A DNA stretch of 64,000 bases from positions 310,001 to 374,000 of the forward strand of contig CAWKKJ010000011.1 of the NCBI GenBank assembly GCA_963850205.1, read 5' to 3'. Positions 1 to 8,062 of the stretch are shown here, piece by piece. A program made the position numbers and the translations under genes. The notes under the pieces are model-generated. The model made no database searches. It was not told where the DNA came from and saw only the letters and a list, made by a program, of their open reading frames with translations. Position 1 is the first letter of the stretch; the number at the start of each line of letters is the position of its first letter. The stretch is from JACVRW01 sp963850205. Lineage in GTDB: Bacteria > Actinomycetota > Thermoleophilia > Solirubrobacterales > Thermoleophilaceae.

Positions 1-151
1 CGCTGAACGGGTACTCCCGCAGCAGCTCCGTGGGCTCCCGGACGTCGCGATCGCGTCTCTCTCCCTGAGCCGACGCCGCCTCGGCGCCGAGGCCCAGGAG
101 CAGACAGACCGCCAGCGTCACGGCAAGCAGGGCGAACCTCGACTGGGACAT
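1..151 (-). CDS. Secreted protein, N-terminal part only (runs off the window)
   Basis: Only the first 50 codons are inside the window. They encode a classic Sec signal peptide: a short basic start (MSQSRF), a hydrophobic core rich in Leu/Ala/Val, and an ASA-Q type cleavage site near residue 28, followed by a charged mature part (QGERRDRD). The ATG overlaps the TGA of the upstream L,D-transpeptidase gene (TGATG), so the two are probably translationally coupled and the product may also act in the cell envelope. No domain can be recognised in what is visible; the function is unknown. Confidence 0.6.
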   Translation of the reverse strand, partial: MSQSRFALLAVTLAVCLLLGLGAEAASAQGERRDRDVREPTELLREYPFS

Positions 152-927
152 CAGCGCACCGTCAGCGGGGTTCCTATGGGCATCAGCCGGGCCAGTCGAA
201 GGATGTCCGCATTCGCCATCCGGATGCACCCGTGCGACACGCGACCCGGAATCAGGTCAGGGCGGTTCGTGCCGTGTATGCCGACGAAGCCGCCGGCGGG
301 CCAGTCGCTGATCCCGGGAGAGCGGGCCGTCGTCCCGAACGCGATCGGCCCATAGAAAGGGCTCCGGTAACGCCGGAGCTGGTTGCGGACGTAGAAGTGC
401 CCGGCGGGCGTGGGCGTGGACGGCGTGCCGACCCCGACGTGGGTCCGGAACAGGGGTCGCCGCCCGCGCCACAGGGTGGCGGTCAGGCGCGTGCGGTCAA
501 CCACGAGCCGAGCGCGGACGGGCGTGTACCCGCCGAGGACGAAACGCGGCACCCAACCCCGTGCGTCGTCGGGGAGCCCGGGCAGGCGCACGCGCACCCA
601 CAGCCTCCCGGCGACGCGCTTGGCCTGGCCGAGAACCAACACGATGTTCGTGGTCCCCTCCGGCGTTCGCCTGGCCACCGTGCCCGCGGCCTGCGACCGC
701 GTCGGCGTTGTACGAGCGGTGACGGGCAGGCGCACCGGCGCCCAGTACGCCACCGGGCGAGGGCCGAGCGCCACGTTCTTCGGCTCGATCGGCGACCGCG
801 GAGGTGGCGGGAGGGACGGCTCGGCCGAGGAAGGAGCGGACGAACCTTCGATCGCCACCACCGCGACCGCGGCGCCGATCAATGCTCCCGCCAGCAGCAG
901 GGCGGCGCTGAGCTGGCTCCGGCGCAT
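151..927 (-). CDS. L,D-transpeptidase (YkuD domain), exported
   Basis: The 258-residue product has an N-terminal hydrophobic segment (about residues 5-27, after MRRSQL) that acts as signal or anchor, a Pro-rich linker, an SH3-like stretch, and a C-terminal YkuD catalytic domain. The hallmark HGTNRP...SHGCIRM is present, with the nucleophilic Cys at about residue 234. Such enzymes make 3-3 peptidoglycan cross-links or attach proteins to peptidoglycan outside the membrane. The open frame extends further upstream, but only the ATG at 925-927 gives a signal peptide and leaves a 14-nt gap to the preceding ferritin-like gene. The stop overlaps the next ATG. The family call is secure; the substrate is not known. 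Confidence 0.9.
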   Translation of the reverse strand: MRRSQLSAALLLAGALIGAAVAVVAIEGSSAPSSAEPSLPPPPRSPIEPKNVALGPRPVAYWAPVRLPVTARTTPTRSQAAGTVARRTPEGTTNIVLVLGQAKRVAGRLWVRVRLPGLPDDARGWVPRFVLGGYTPVRARLVVDRTRLTATLWRGRRPLFRTHVGVGTPSTPTPAGHFYVRNQLRRYRSPFYGPIAFGTTARSPGISDWPAGGFVGIHGTNRPDLIPGRVSHGCIRMANADILRLARLMPIGTPLTVR

Positions 928-941
928 GCGTCCGGCTCGCC

Positions 942-1628
942 TCACCCCGTGAACCTGGGCCGCCGAGTCCCCTTCGTTCTGGGCACAGACGCCACGAAAT
1001 TCGTGGACTCGACGAGGCGGGACACCCTCGCCTTGGACGTCGGCCTGTCGACCACGTCCGCCGCGGGCACGATCCCGGCGATATGACGGATCCAGGCCGC
1101 GTGGCGCGCCTCGACAGAGTGGAGCGACACGAGCGCGGCCAGCACCCCGCGCGAGTCGACCTGAGTGGCCTGAGTCTTCAGGAGCGCGGCCGTGAGGTCC
1201 TCGAAGGCCACCGCGGTCTCCGTGAAGACGGCGTCGTCCTCGGTCACCCCTCGGAAGTTGAAGCGCGGGCTCTTGACCGCGTCCCTGCCCAACAGACCGC
1301 GAATGGCCTTCACGTGTCCGCGCTCGTTCGCGCCGACCACGCGCGCCCACTCGAGCGTCCTGGGCTTCAGCCGCCTGAGGCGCTCGGCCTCGCTGTACAT
1401 GGCCGCCTGGAGGTACTCCAGGTTCAGGTCGAACCGGAGGATCGCGATGTCCTTTGCCGTATTGCGTCCCTCGGCCACGGCAGGCGCCGCCAGTGCGGCG
1501 GCCGCGGCGGAGCCGCCGATCACCGCTTTGCGGAGGAAGTCAGCGCGCGTTCCCCCGGTCAGCTCGTCAAGCGCCTCTGCGATGGCCCCACCTGGGTCGA
1601 CGTCCTCGAGAGTCAGCTCCGGCTCCAC
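942..1628 (-). CDS. Ferritin-like domain protein (Ferritin_2 type), exported
   Basis: The 228-residue protein starts at a GTG preceded by GGAGG. An N-terminal segment (TRADFLRKA then an Ala-rich stretch, about residues 22-45) resembles a Tat-type signal. A four-helix ferritin-like fold follows, with the helix motifs typical of this group: LEYLQAAMYSEAERL, a NERGHVKAI helix and SVEARHAAWI. The E..H pairs are the likely metal ligands. Proteins of this type are abundant in Thermoleophilia and their role is not established; iron binding or oxidative-stress protection is inferred. It sits 14 nt after a second ferritin-like gene and 14 nt before an L,D-transpeptidase gene, in one leftward operon. 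Confidence 0.85.
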   Translation of the reverse strand: MEPELTLEDVDPGGAIAEALDELTGGTRADFLRKAVIGGSAAAAALAAPAVAEGRNTAKDIAILRFDLNLEYLQAAMYSEAERLRRLKPRTLEWARVVGANERGHVKAIRGLLGRDAVKSPRFNFRGVTEDDAVFTETAVAFEDLTAALLKTQATQVDSRGVLAALVSLHSVEARHAAWIRHIAGIVPAADVVDRPTSKARVSRLVESTNFVASVPRTKGTRRPRFTG

Positions 1629-1642
1629 TCCACCTCCACTCC

Positions 1643-2249
1643 TCAGGGCATGAAGCCGGCGTCCTTGATCGCCGCCCGCGTCTGGGCCTGCGTGGCGGGT
1701 GCGTCGGCCGGCTGGGGAGCAGGATTGCGGCCGGCGAGGTCGCGCACCCATCCGACGTGTCGCGCCTCGACCGAGGCGATCCCCATCACGGTGAGGATCC
1801 GCCGCTTGGTGAGATTCGGCACCTGGCCGTTGAACGCCGCCAGCGCCAGCTCCTCGAGCTCTACAGCGGCAGCGAGAAACCGCTGCGGGTCACCGGTGGT
1901 GTCGCCGAAATCGAAGGCCCGGGCTTTCGACCGGCCCCCGCGCCAGAGCGCGGTCGAGGATGGCCACGTGAGCCCGCTCCTGTTCCCCGACCCGCCTGGC
2001 GAGCTCCCGAAGCTCGCCGCTGAGCGCTCCTCGTCGCTCGGCCTCCGTATAGAAGGCCGCCTCGAGCTGCTCCACCTCTAGAAGCCACGAGAACACCCGT
2101 TTGTCCTGCGCGCTGGACGGCTGCGAGACCGCCGGCTTCGACAGCCCGCCGGCGAGGATCCCTGCGGCGGCCAGAGCACCGCCGGCCGCGGCTGCCCTCG
2201 CCGTCACGTCCGTGCGGGTGATTCGACGGGTTGTCGAATGCGAGCCCAT
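1643..2249 (-). CDS. Ferritin-like protein, split by a frameshift near 1918
   Basis: Read from the ATG at 2247-2249, the first frame gives a Tat/Sec-like N-terminus (TRRITRTDV, Ala/Gly-rich) and helices LLEVEQLEAAFYTEAERR and EQERAHVAIL, then stops early. Near 1918 the reading continues in another frame as AFDFGDTTGDPQRF, ELEELALAAFNG and SVEARHVGWV, ending at 1643. Together these make a complete Ferritin_2-type protein of about 200 residues, the paralogue of the next gene. One extra C in the GGGCC run explains the break. It is either a real pseudogene or an assembly indel; the intact sequence on both sides favours the latter. Confidence 0.75.
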
Positions 2250-2370
2250 ATTCCCAGCTTTACCACGTACCCGGTGCGGAGCGCTTTCACCAATTTGCGT
2301 AAATCCGCAGGCACTCACGGGGAGACGTCGGCGCCGAGCGGGTCCGCGCCAGCCAACTCAACTGTTGTCC

Positions 2371-3006
2371 TCACCCCATTCGTTCTGCCGTCAGCTGAGC
2401 CATTCGCTCGCTGGTGGCGTTGAGGAAGCGCAGTTGCTCGCGTCGGCCGATCATGCGGAACCCCAGCCGTAAGAGGGAGTTTCCGCCGCCGGCCGGCTGA
2501 GAAAACGAGCTGATGCGGAAGAGCACCTCGCCCGTGTCAGGGAACTTCCACACCTGCCAGTCCATCTGGCCTCGCTCGACGTGGCCCTTCAAAGTCCGGT
2601 AGTTCCAGCCGAACACGCGGCCGCAGCGTCCTGAGAGCTGGCGTTGCTCGTCGTATACGTCACCCACTCGCACGCCTACGTGGACTTTCAGCCAGTGGAA
2701 ATGGAGAATCAGCAGCATCGTGCGATTCTCGAGCGGGTCGTCCGCGTCAAAGATGCCGGTCACGATCGACGGCTCGGCAAAGTCATAGTTCCGTGCGATG
2801 CGACGGGCGGTCTCCCAGCTCTTTCCGGGGACCGGATCGCCCGGTGGCTCCGCCGGCAGCGCCCGCCGTACGTCGTCCCTTCGCCAGCCGTTGTCGGGCG
2901 AGTAATCGTCCCGCTGCGACGGCTCGAAGTTGAGCTCCTGCTTGCGCAACTCGGCCAGGGCCTGCTTAGGGTCGCTCGGCTGCCCAAGCAGCCGGTCAAG
3001 CAGCAC
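2371..3006 (-). CDS. DUF1990 family protein
   Basis: This 211-residue soluble protein carries the DUF1990 signatures in its second half: FGWNYRTLKGHVERGQM, then TGEVLFRISSFSQPAG and LRLGFRMIGRREQLRF. The biochemical role of DUF1990 is unknown. Its start overlaps the end of the upstream DUF1990 gene by 11 nt, so the two are co-translated. Having two related copies in tandem is not unusual for actinobacteria and suggests the pair work together. No signal peptide or membrane segment is seen. Confidence 0.8.
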   Translation of the reverse strand: MLLDRLLGQPSDPKQALAELRKQELNFEPSQRDDYSPDNGWRRDDVRRALPAEPPGDPVPGKSWETARRIARNYDFAEPSIVTGIFDADDPLENRTMLLILHFHWLKVHVGVRVGDVYDEQRQLSGRCGRVFGWNYRTLKGHVERGQMDWQVWKFPDTGEVLFRISSFSQPAGGGNSLLRLGFRMIGRREQLRFLNATSERMAQLTAERMG

Positions 3007-3715
3007 GGGGGATCTGCTCCACGCGGCGAGTATGGATCTCGAGCCGCCCGTCGCGCGTCCCGCCCGACGAACCGATCACCTGCTCGAGAAACGAGGTCCA
3101 CATGTGCACCTGGGTCTCCTTGGACATGCGCAGCCGGTCGTAGAGCAGGTCGGACAGGCGGTCGCCGGCGCGCGCCCACGACTCGATCTCGAATTCGATC
3201 TGCCCGGACTCGCCTCGCGCCCGAAACATGATCTGACCGGCCTCCAGGTGTCCGGCGAGCGTCAGCAGGCGAAAGCAGAGCGGGGTGACCTCGACGACCC
3301 GAACCGGCCCGTCCCACGGGCCGGGCATGCGAACCACGTACTCGTCGCCCGGCCGCATCTCTCCCTCGTCCCCGACCACCTTCTTGAACGTTGCGAACTC
3401 GGTGGGGGCGGCGTGGTCCGGGCTCGCCTGCAGCCGTGCCATCAGCTCCTCCGGCGAGAGCTTGGCATCACGGATGCGGGTGCGGTAGCGGCGATGAAAG
3501 AGCACCCCACAGCCGTCGCCGACTTGTTGCACCTGATCGTCGAGTGCGCCGGGGGGCAACGGCGGAGGCGCGTCCTTGGGCCAAGTGCCGGCTTCCTCAA
3601 CGCGCTGGTAGGGCGTAGTACGCCACATGTAACGCCATGAGGTCAGGGCCACGCCCGCGGGCCAGCGCAGCGAGGCGCCAATCGACCGTGACAGCGACAG
3701 CTTTCGCTTGGGCAC
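2996..3715 (-). CDS. DUF1990 family protein, upstream copy
   Basis: The 239-residue product has a basic N-terminus (MPKRKLSLSRS) followed by a DUF1990-type core with FHRRYRTRI, MPGPWDGPVRVVEVTP, LTLAGHLEAGQI and FEIESWARAGDRLSDLLYD. It is longer than its neighbour and more divergent from the canonical DUF1990 domain. It is the first gene of a two-gene leftward unit with the other DUF1990 gene (11-nt overlap). No catalytic residues are known for the family. Confidence 0.75.
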   Translation of the reverse strand: MPKRKLSLSRSIGASLRWPAGVALTSWRYMWRTTPYQRVEEAGTWPKDAPPPLPPGALDDQVQQVGDGCGVLFHRRYRTRIRDAKLSPEELMARLQASPDHAAPTEFATFKKVVGDEGEMRPGDEYVVRMPGPWDGPVRVVEVTPLCFRLLTLAGHLEAGQIMFRARGESGQIEFEIESWARAGDRLSDLLYDRLRMSKETQVHMWTSFLEQVIGSSGGTRDGRLEIHTRRVEQIPRAA

Positions 3716-3777
3716 CCTCAGTCCTTACCCGCGGGTGGCCGAGGCATGCCAGTCGACCCGCCGGGTATGGGACCTGC

Positions 3778-4041
3778 ATGCTGACTAAGGCACTGACTTT
3801 CGCCCGGGTGCGCAGCTGGCATCTTCACGCCGCCTCGCTGGCGACGATCTACCTCTGCATCGCGCTCTGGGTCCGCGCCAAGACGGTGGACCAAGACGAG
3901 CGCGGAAACGCCGAGAGGCGAGCGCTATTCGTCGGCCTATGGCCACCAATGTTTTGGCTTATAGGTGACTCGCTCGAGCTCGAGGAGCGAACCAGTCAAA
4001 GCAAGGCCGGACGACTGCACGCGATCATCAAGGGTCGTTAG
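3778..4041 (+). CDS. Small conserved-looking membrane-associated protein
   Basis: An 87-residue frame starting at the ATG at 3778 encodes one probable membrane segment (ASLATIYLCIALWVRA) and a conserved-looking block ERRALFVGLWPPMFWLIGD. The rest is polar. It is divergent from the DUF1990 pair, so 3716-3777 probably holds promoters for both. No named domain is recognised. The clean hydrophobic/polar layout supports a real gene, but the evidence is moderate. Confidence 0.55.
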   Translation: MLTKALTFARVRSWHLHAASLATIYLCIALWVRAKTVDQDERGNAERRALFVGLWPPMFWLIGDSLELEERTSQSKAGRLHAIIKGR

Positions 4042-4136
4042 CGGCCTCGCTGGCCGCCCGGCGTGCGTGGCTCGCGCCGCCGCTCAACTGTTTCGGACGC
4101 CGCTCGGAAGCAAGCATGCCCCACCGCATCGGTCGG

Positions 4137-5030
4137 TCAAGCCGGCTCGAGCGCCCAGATCACGACGTCCTGGCGGGCGCTGTAGTGGAGCACCGGGTCG
4201 GACTCGAGCGCGATGCCGAACGCCGCCGTCATGGTGTTCGCCTCGATCGTCGCCTGAGCCGCTCGCAGGGGCCACGGTGGATGATGAATCTCTCCCCGTA
4301 GTACCCGTTGGTCCTCGTCGACCACGTAGAGGCAATAGCGTTCCGCCAACCAGCGTTCCAGCGACTCGTCATGGATGGGAAGCCGGGGGCCCGCGGGCTC
4401 GTAACGCGCCCGCAGCTCCGCCGGCGGTCCCGACGAGTCGATCCGTCTGCTCTCGTAAAGGACTGTCGAGCCCTGACGGCGCGCGGTCATCTCGGCATGG
4501 AAGTAGGGCAACCGGTGGCTGCGCCGCGCGACCATCACCGCAGCGAGCCGGGCCGCGTCGAGACTGAAGAAATAGATCCCGGGACGCCCGCCGTAGTCGA
4601 CGTAGGTCCGGACGTTCAGCTCCGGGAAGCGCGACAGCCATGGCAGCGGGGGCGTGCCGCGAGCGCGCAGCCCACCGAGGCGGAAAGGCGTGATCCCGAG
4701 CCACGTCTGCCCGTTGCGCTGATCGAGCTCGAGGGGTTGCGGTACCAGCGGCCGGAGAACTTCGGGAGCGATCGGCCAGTGCGCGAACAGCAAGTCGTAC
4801 CAGGTCTGCCCCATCAGCCAGGGCCGTCTCGGCGGCGGCCAGGGCCGGTGCGTCTTCTCGCTCAGCCCCGCTCGTTGCCGGGGCACCTCATCCGTCAGGA
4901 GGCCCACCGGCGTGACGACGAGCTCGGCGACGCCTGCGACCGTCTGGATCACGCCGTGCAGCGGCACCTCAGAATGCTCCTTCGCAGACCGGAGATCGCG
5001 CCGCAGGAGCCGTGAAATTCCGGCCAGCAC
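4137..5030 (-). CDS. DUF2071 (YqjF-like) family protein
   Basis: The core matches DUF2071: QTWYDLLFAHWPI, LGITPFRLGGLRARG, FPELNVRTYVDYGGRPGI, YFFSLDAARLAAV and LPYFHAEM. The function of the family is unknown; it is cytosolic with an acetoacetate-decarboxylase-like fold. The frame is open to an ATG at 5030, but the first ~60 residues do not resemble the family, whose members usually start just before the RPWLMGQTW block. The true start is probably internal, near 4880. The gene stands alone, with the remnant DUF892 gene divergent upstream. Confidence 0.75.
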   Translation of the reverse strand: MLAGISRLLRRDLRSAKEHSEVPLHGVIQTVAGVAELVVTPVGLLTDEVPRQRAGLSEKTHRPWPPPRRPWLMGQTWYDLLFAHWPIAPEVLRPLVPQPLELDQRNGQTWLGITPFRLGGLRARGTPPLPWLSRFPELNVRTYVDYGGRPGIYFFSLDAARLAAVMVARRSHRLPYFHAEMTARRQGSTVLYESRRIDSSGPPAELRARYEPAGPRLPIHDESLERWLAERYCLYVVDEDQRVLRGEIHHPPWPLRAAQATIEANTMTAAFGIALESDPVLHYSARQDVVIWALEPA

Positions 5031-5150
5031 GGCTGCTTCGCGCGATTTCCGGAAGCGTCGGTGGGGTCATGCAATGCCCTGAATGCTATGAAGCTCAGGT
5101 CCGTGGTCATCCTGAGAGAACCCGGGGCAACGTAACGATTCCCAGAGGGT

Positions 5151-5920
5151 TTGTGCGCGCTGACCAAGACGCCGCTCGACCTGGTTCGGGGAAACAGTGG
5201 CGAGGAGAAGGTGCTCAAGAACGCCAAGGAACCCGCCGCTGAGCGCTGGAGATCGCCCCCTATGCGGCGCTGGCCCGGCTCGCACGCGTGGTTGGGGATG
5301 GCAAGACGGAGCGGCTGGCGAAGTCGCTCATGGCCGATGAGCAGAAGATGCTCAACCGGCTGCTCAAGGCGATCCCGCAGCTCACCGGTGCAGTGGCGCG
5401 AGCGGAGTTCGACGGTGAGGGCTCCTATGACGTGAGCGAGACGGGCGCCGCGGACGCGGTTCGCGAGGTCGGGGGAGCGGCCAAGCGCACGGCCCGCCGG
5501 ACCGCGGGGCAGACCAAACGTACGGCGCGTCAGGCCCGCAAGGTGCCCGGCGTTGTGCGTGCCGAAGGGACGGTCAAGGGGGCGGTGGCGTCCGAGCCGG
5601 ACCTGGCGATCCCGAACTACGATTCGCTCAGCGCGGACGAGGTTCAGGACAAGCTGAACGCCCTTTCGCAAATCGACCTGGCCAAGGTCAACGCCTACGA
5701 GCGCAAGAACCAGAATCGCTCCACGGTCATCGACCGCATCGATTCCCTCCAGGGCGACGAGCCCTGGCCCGGGTACGACGAGCTGAGCGCGGACGAAGTG
5801 CGCGCCGTGCTCTCCGAGGGCGACGACCGGCGAGTCAACGACGTACGCGCTTACGAGCGCAAGCACAAGGACCGCGCGGGCGTGATCCAGGCGACCGAGC
5901 GCGAGCTCAGCAACGCGTAG
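5151..5920 (+). pseudogene. DUF892/ferritin-like protein remnant: 5'-truncated and frameshifted
   Basis: From 5151 one frame reads LTKTPLDLVRGNSGEEKVLK, the lead-in to the second helix pair of actinobacterial DUF892 proteins. Near 5240 a single missing base moves the coding to another frame, which continues as ALEIAPYAALARLARVVGDG and DEQKMLNRLL. An Ala/Lys/Arg linker and a C-terminal repeat domain follow (PNYDSLSADEVQDKL ... PGYDELSADEVRAVL, each ending with YERK). The N-terminal half expected in homologues is absent upstream of 5150. An alternative is a short gene starting at GTG 5288 (210 residues). A good terminator follows at 5948. Loss of the N-terminus suggests true decay rather than only an indel. 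Confidence 0.6.
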
Positions 5921-5947
5921 ACGCCGGACCGACCTGGATAACGAGGA

Positions 5948-5975
5948 GGGGGCCGTCTGCGGCCCCCTGTTTCGT
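5948..5975 (+). terminator. Rho-independent terminator
   Basis: A perfect 7-bp G/C stem (GGGGGCC at 5948-5954, GGCCCCC at 5961-5967) with a six-base loop is followed by TGTTTCGT. It lies 28 nt after the stop of the DUF892 remnant and before the convergent gene ending at 6030, so it may serve both directions. Confidence 0.75.
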
Positions 5976-6029
5976 CTGTGCCTCAGGGCTCGCGCAGCTG
6001 GTGGTAGGCGGCCACTACTTCTTCCGCGT

Positions 6030-7010
6030 TCATCCGGCGGCGCCAACGCCCTGCTTGCGGAGCGCAGCCTCGATCGCCGGCTCGAACTGAGCGCGGAGGG
6101 CGGCAGCGGCGGCGCGCTCCTCCCGAGCGATGCGTTCGGCCACACGGGCTGTCTCCTCGTCGCCGGCCCGTTGTGCAACGCGCATGAGCTGCTCGTAGCC
6201 AGCAGCCTCGAGATGTTCGAAGGCGAACGCAAAGCCGGCCAGCTTGGCCGGTGAGTCGGGTTGGCCGCCGAAGAAGACGCCGAGATTCAGGCCGCCGATC
6301 CGCATCACGATGTTCTTGACGCGCGACGGGCCCTCGTCCCGGGCGGCGAGGCGGGCCGCCACGGCGGCCTGCTGGGAGCGTGTCTCCTCGAGGTGGTCCT
6401 CGAATACCTTCTTCAAATTGGGTTCACCCGCGATCGCCTGACCCTGCTCAAGCAGCTGCAGAGCCTGCGACTCGATCGCGTGGGCGTCGCAGAGGTACTT
6501 GCCGAGCTGCTTGCCCAGGTCCTCTGTCGGGACGTCGCGGAGCGACGCCTCCACCGCGCGGTCGAAGCCCGTGGCGAGCCGTTTGCCCATGGCGGCCTCC
6601 TGCTCGCCGATCGAGCCCGCGACCTCAGCGGTCTCGGCGTCCCCGGCGCGCCGGGCAACGATCGCGAGCAGCTCGTAGGCGGCCAGCTCCAGGTGCTCAT
6701 AGGAGTAGGCGTGCGCCACCAGCTTGCCCGGGGTATCCGGCTGGGACCGGGCGAACAGGACCATCCCCACGCCGCCCGCGCGGGCGACGAGATCCTTGGC
6801 CTTCGAGGGCTCCGCCGCGAGCGCCTCTAGCCGTGCGCTAACCAGGCGCTTCTGCTCCTCGGTCTCGGCAAAGTGCTCGCGGAAGGCTCGCGCCAGCTCG
6901 GGGTCGCGCGCCATCCGCGGCGCGACGCGCATCTGCACAAGCGCCTGCTCTTCGATCGAATGCACGTCGGTGAGATGCTTTACCAGCTGTTCCTGGAGGG
7001 TTTCGGGCAT
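6030..7010 (-). CDS. Ferritin-like DUF892 protein with two tandem domains
   Basis: The 326-residue protein contains two copies of a DUF892-type helical domain (about residues 5-150 and 165-318). Each has a HSIEEQAL / HAIESQAL helix, an AETEEQKRLV / EETRSQQAAV helix, a SQPDTPGKL / GQPDSPAKL turn and an EHLELAAYELL / EHLEAAGYEQL helix with the conserved Glu and His positions. Single-domain members are related to YciE/YciF stress proteins; metal binding is inferred. It is soluble, with no signal. It lies downstream of the Fur-alkyltransferase fusion on the same strand, 36 nt away, so it could be co-transcribed and part of a redox-stress unit. Confidence 0.8.
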   Translation of the reverse strand: MPETLQEQLVKHLTDVHSIEEQALVQMRVAPRMARDPELARAFREHFAETEEQKRLVSARLEALAAEPSKAKDLVARAGGVGMVLFARSQPDTPGKLVAHAYSYEHLELAAYELLAIVARRAGDAETAEVAGSIGEQEAAMGKRLATGFDRAVEASLRDVPTEDLGKQLGKYLCDAHAIESQALQLLEQGQAIAGEPNLKKVFEDHLEETRSQQAAVAARLAARDEGPSRVKNIVMRIGGLNLGVFFGGQPDSPAKLAGFAFAFEHLEAAGYEQLMRVAQRAGDEETARVAERIAREERAAAAALRAQFEPAIEAALRKQGVGAAG

Positions 7011-7046
7011 GGCGTCCTGCTACCCGCCAACAGAGGGCCTAAATGG

Positions 7047-7991
7047 TTAGGGGCGCTCGAACTGCAGCAGCCTCTGGCGCTGCGCGGCACCGCCCACATA
7101 CTCGACCGGGACCTCGCGTCCGCGCGTCACTCGATGACAGGGGATGAGGATCGCGACAGGGTTCGCGCCGAGGATGCGGCCGCGCTCCGCTGCGTCGGCG
7201 GGTGTTTCAAGCACATCGTAGGACGCCTCGTGTGCGCGCGCGACCGCCGCGGCCGCACGCAACGTCTGCCCGCCGTCGAGGCTGTCCCAGTCGATCTGGC
7301 ACTCGCGCAGGGAGTGTCCAGCCACGTAATCGGCCACCGCAGCCTTCGCAGCGGCGATGTGCTGTTTGGCCGAGCGGTCGCCCCGGCGCCTACTAATCGC
7401 CTGGTTCAAGGCCGGCACATCGGCGTGATTGTCGAAGACCACGCGCACCACACCGCTCGGCGTTGCGGCGAGCGTGAGGGTGCCCACAGGCGTTTCCGTG
7501 GTGTCAGCTGCGATGTCCGCCGGAAGGTCGTCCGACGGCCGGCTGCGAGCCCGGTTCGCCGCGGCGCGTAGGCTTCGGTCGTAGTCGACACAGTCGGCAC
7601 AGACACCTTCGGCGGTCACGGTCACCTGCTCCACGACGAACCTCTCGCGCGTGAGGTGGTCGGTGGCCGGATCGGAGATCTCGACGTCGAAAAGTCGCAG
7701 GCACAGCCGGCAGCGGAAATGCTGGTGGGCGTCGGTGTTGGTCTCGTAGCGGACGGGTTCAGGGCTGCCGCGAGCGGTCAGGATCCCGATTTCGGTCAGC
7801 TCGGCGAGGGTGGCGTAGACGGTCCCGCGCCCGAGCTCGGGCACCACCGCGGCCGCGCGAGCGTGAACCTCGTCGGCGGACAGATGCTCGGCTGCAGCGT
7901 TGGAGAACGCGTTGAGAATCGCGCGCCGCTGGGGGGTGACGCGCAGGCCGCGGGCGCGAAGGAGGTCGCCCGGATCGTCTCCGAAGGCCAT
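7047..7991 (-). CDS. Fur-family regulator fused to O6-alkylguanine-DNA alkyltransferase
   Basis: The 314-residue protein joins two complete domains. Residues 8-138 are a Fur/PerR-type repressor: a winged helix (GLRVTPQRRAIL, GRGTVYATLAELTEIGI), the HQHFRC metal site, and two CxxC pairs (C94/C97, C131/C134) that should bind structural zinc. Residues 165-314 are a methylated-DNA-cysteine S-methyltransferase with the acceptor motif PCHRV (Cys285) and a GG near residue 300. It is divergent from manganese catalase across a 71-bp gap holding a near-perfect palindrome, the likely operator. The frame is continuous across both domains, so the fusion is not a sequencing artefact. A peroxide-sensing repressor that also repairs alkylated DNA is an inference. 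Confidence 0.85.
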   Translation of the reverse strand: MAFGDDPGDLLRARGLRVTPQRRAILNAFSNAAAEHLSADEVHARAAAVVPELGRGTVYATLAELTEIGILTARGSPEPVRYETNTDAHQHFRCRLCLRLFDVEISDPATDHLTRERFVVEQVTVTAEGVCADCVDYDRSLRAAANRARSRPSDDLPADIAADTTETPVGTLTLAATPSGVVRVVFDNHADVPALNQAISRRRGDRSAKQHIAAAKAAVADYVAGHSLRECQIDWDSLDGGQTLRAAAAVARAHEASYDVLETPADAAERGRILGANPVAILIPCHRVTRGREVPVEYVGGAAQRQRLLQFERP

Positions 7992-8026
7992 ACGGCTTGT
8001 TTAGCGACCTCTCATTCGGGGACACG

Positions 8027-8053
8027 CCTAGACAGGATGATGTCCTATCTAGG
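8027..8053. promoter_or_regulatory. Fur/PerR-type operator between fusion regulator and Mn catalase
   Basis: A 27-bp inverted repeat with arms CCTAGA-AGGA and TCCT-TCTAGG pairs at 10 of 13 positions around a single central base. It ends immediately before the manganese catalase start and overlaps its AGGAG ribosome binding site. It lies 36 bp upstream of the divergent Fur-family gene. Size and position fit a Fur/PerR box controlling both genes; this is inferred from the palindrome, not from a known consensus in this lineage. Confidence 0.65.
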
Positions 8054-8062
8054 AGCGATTAC

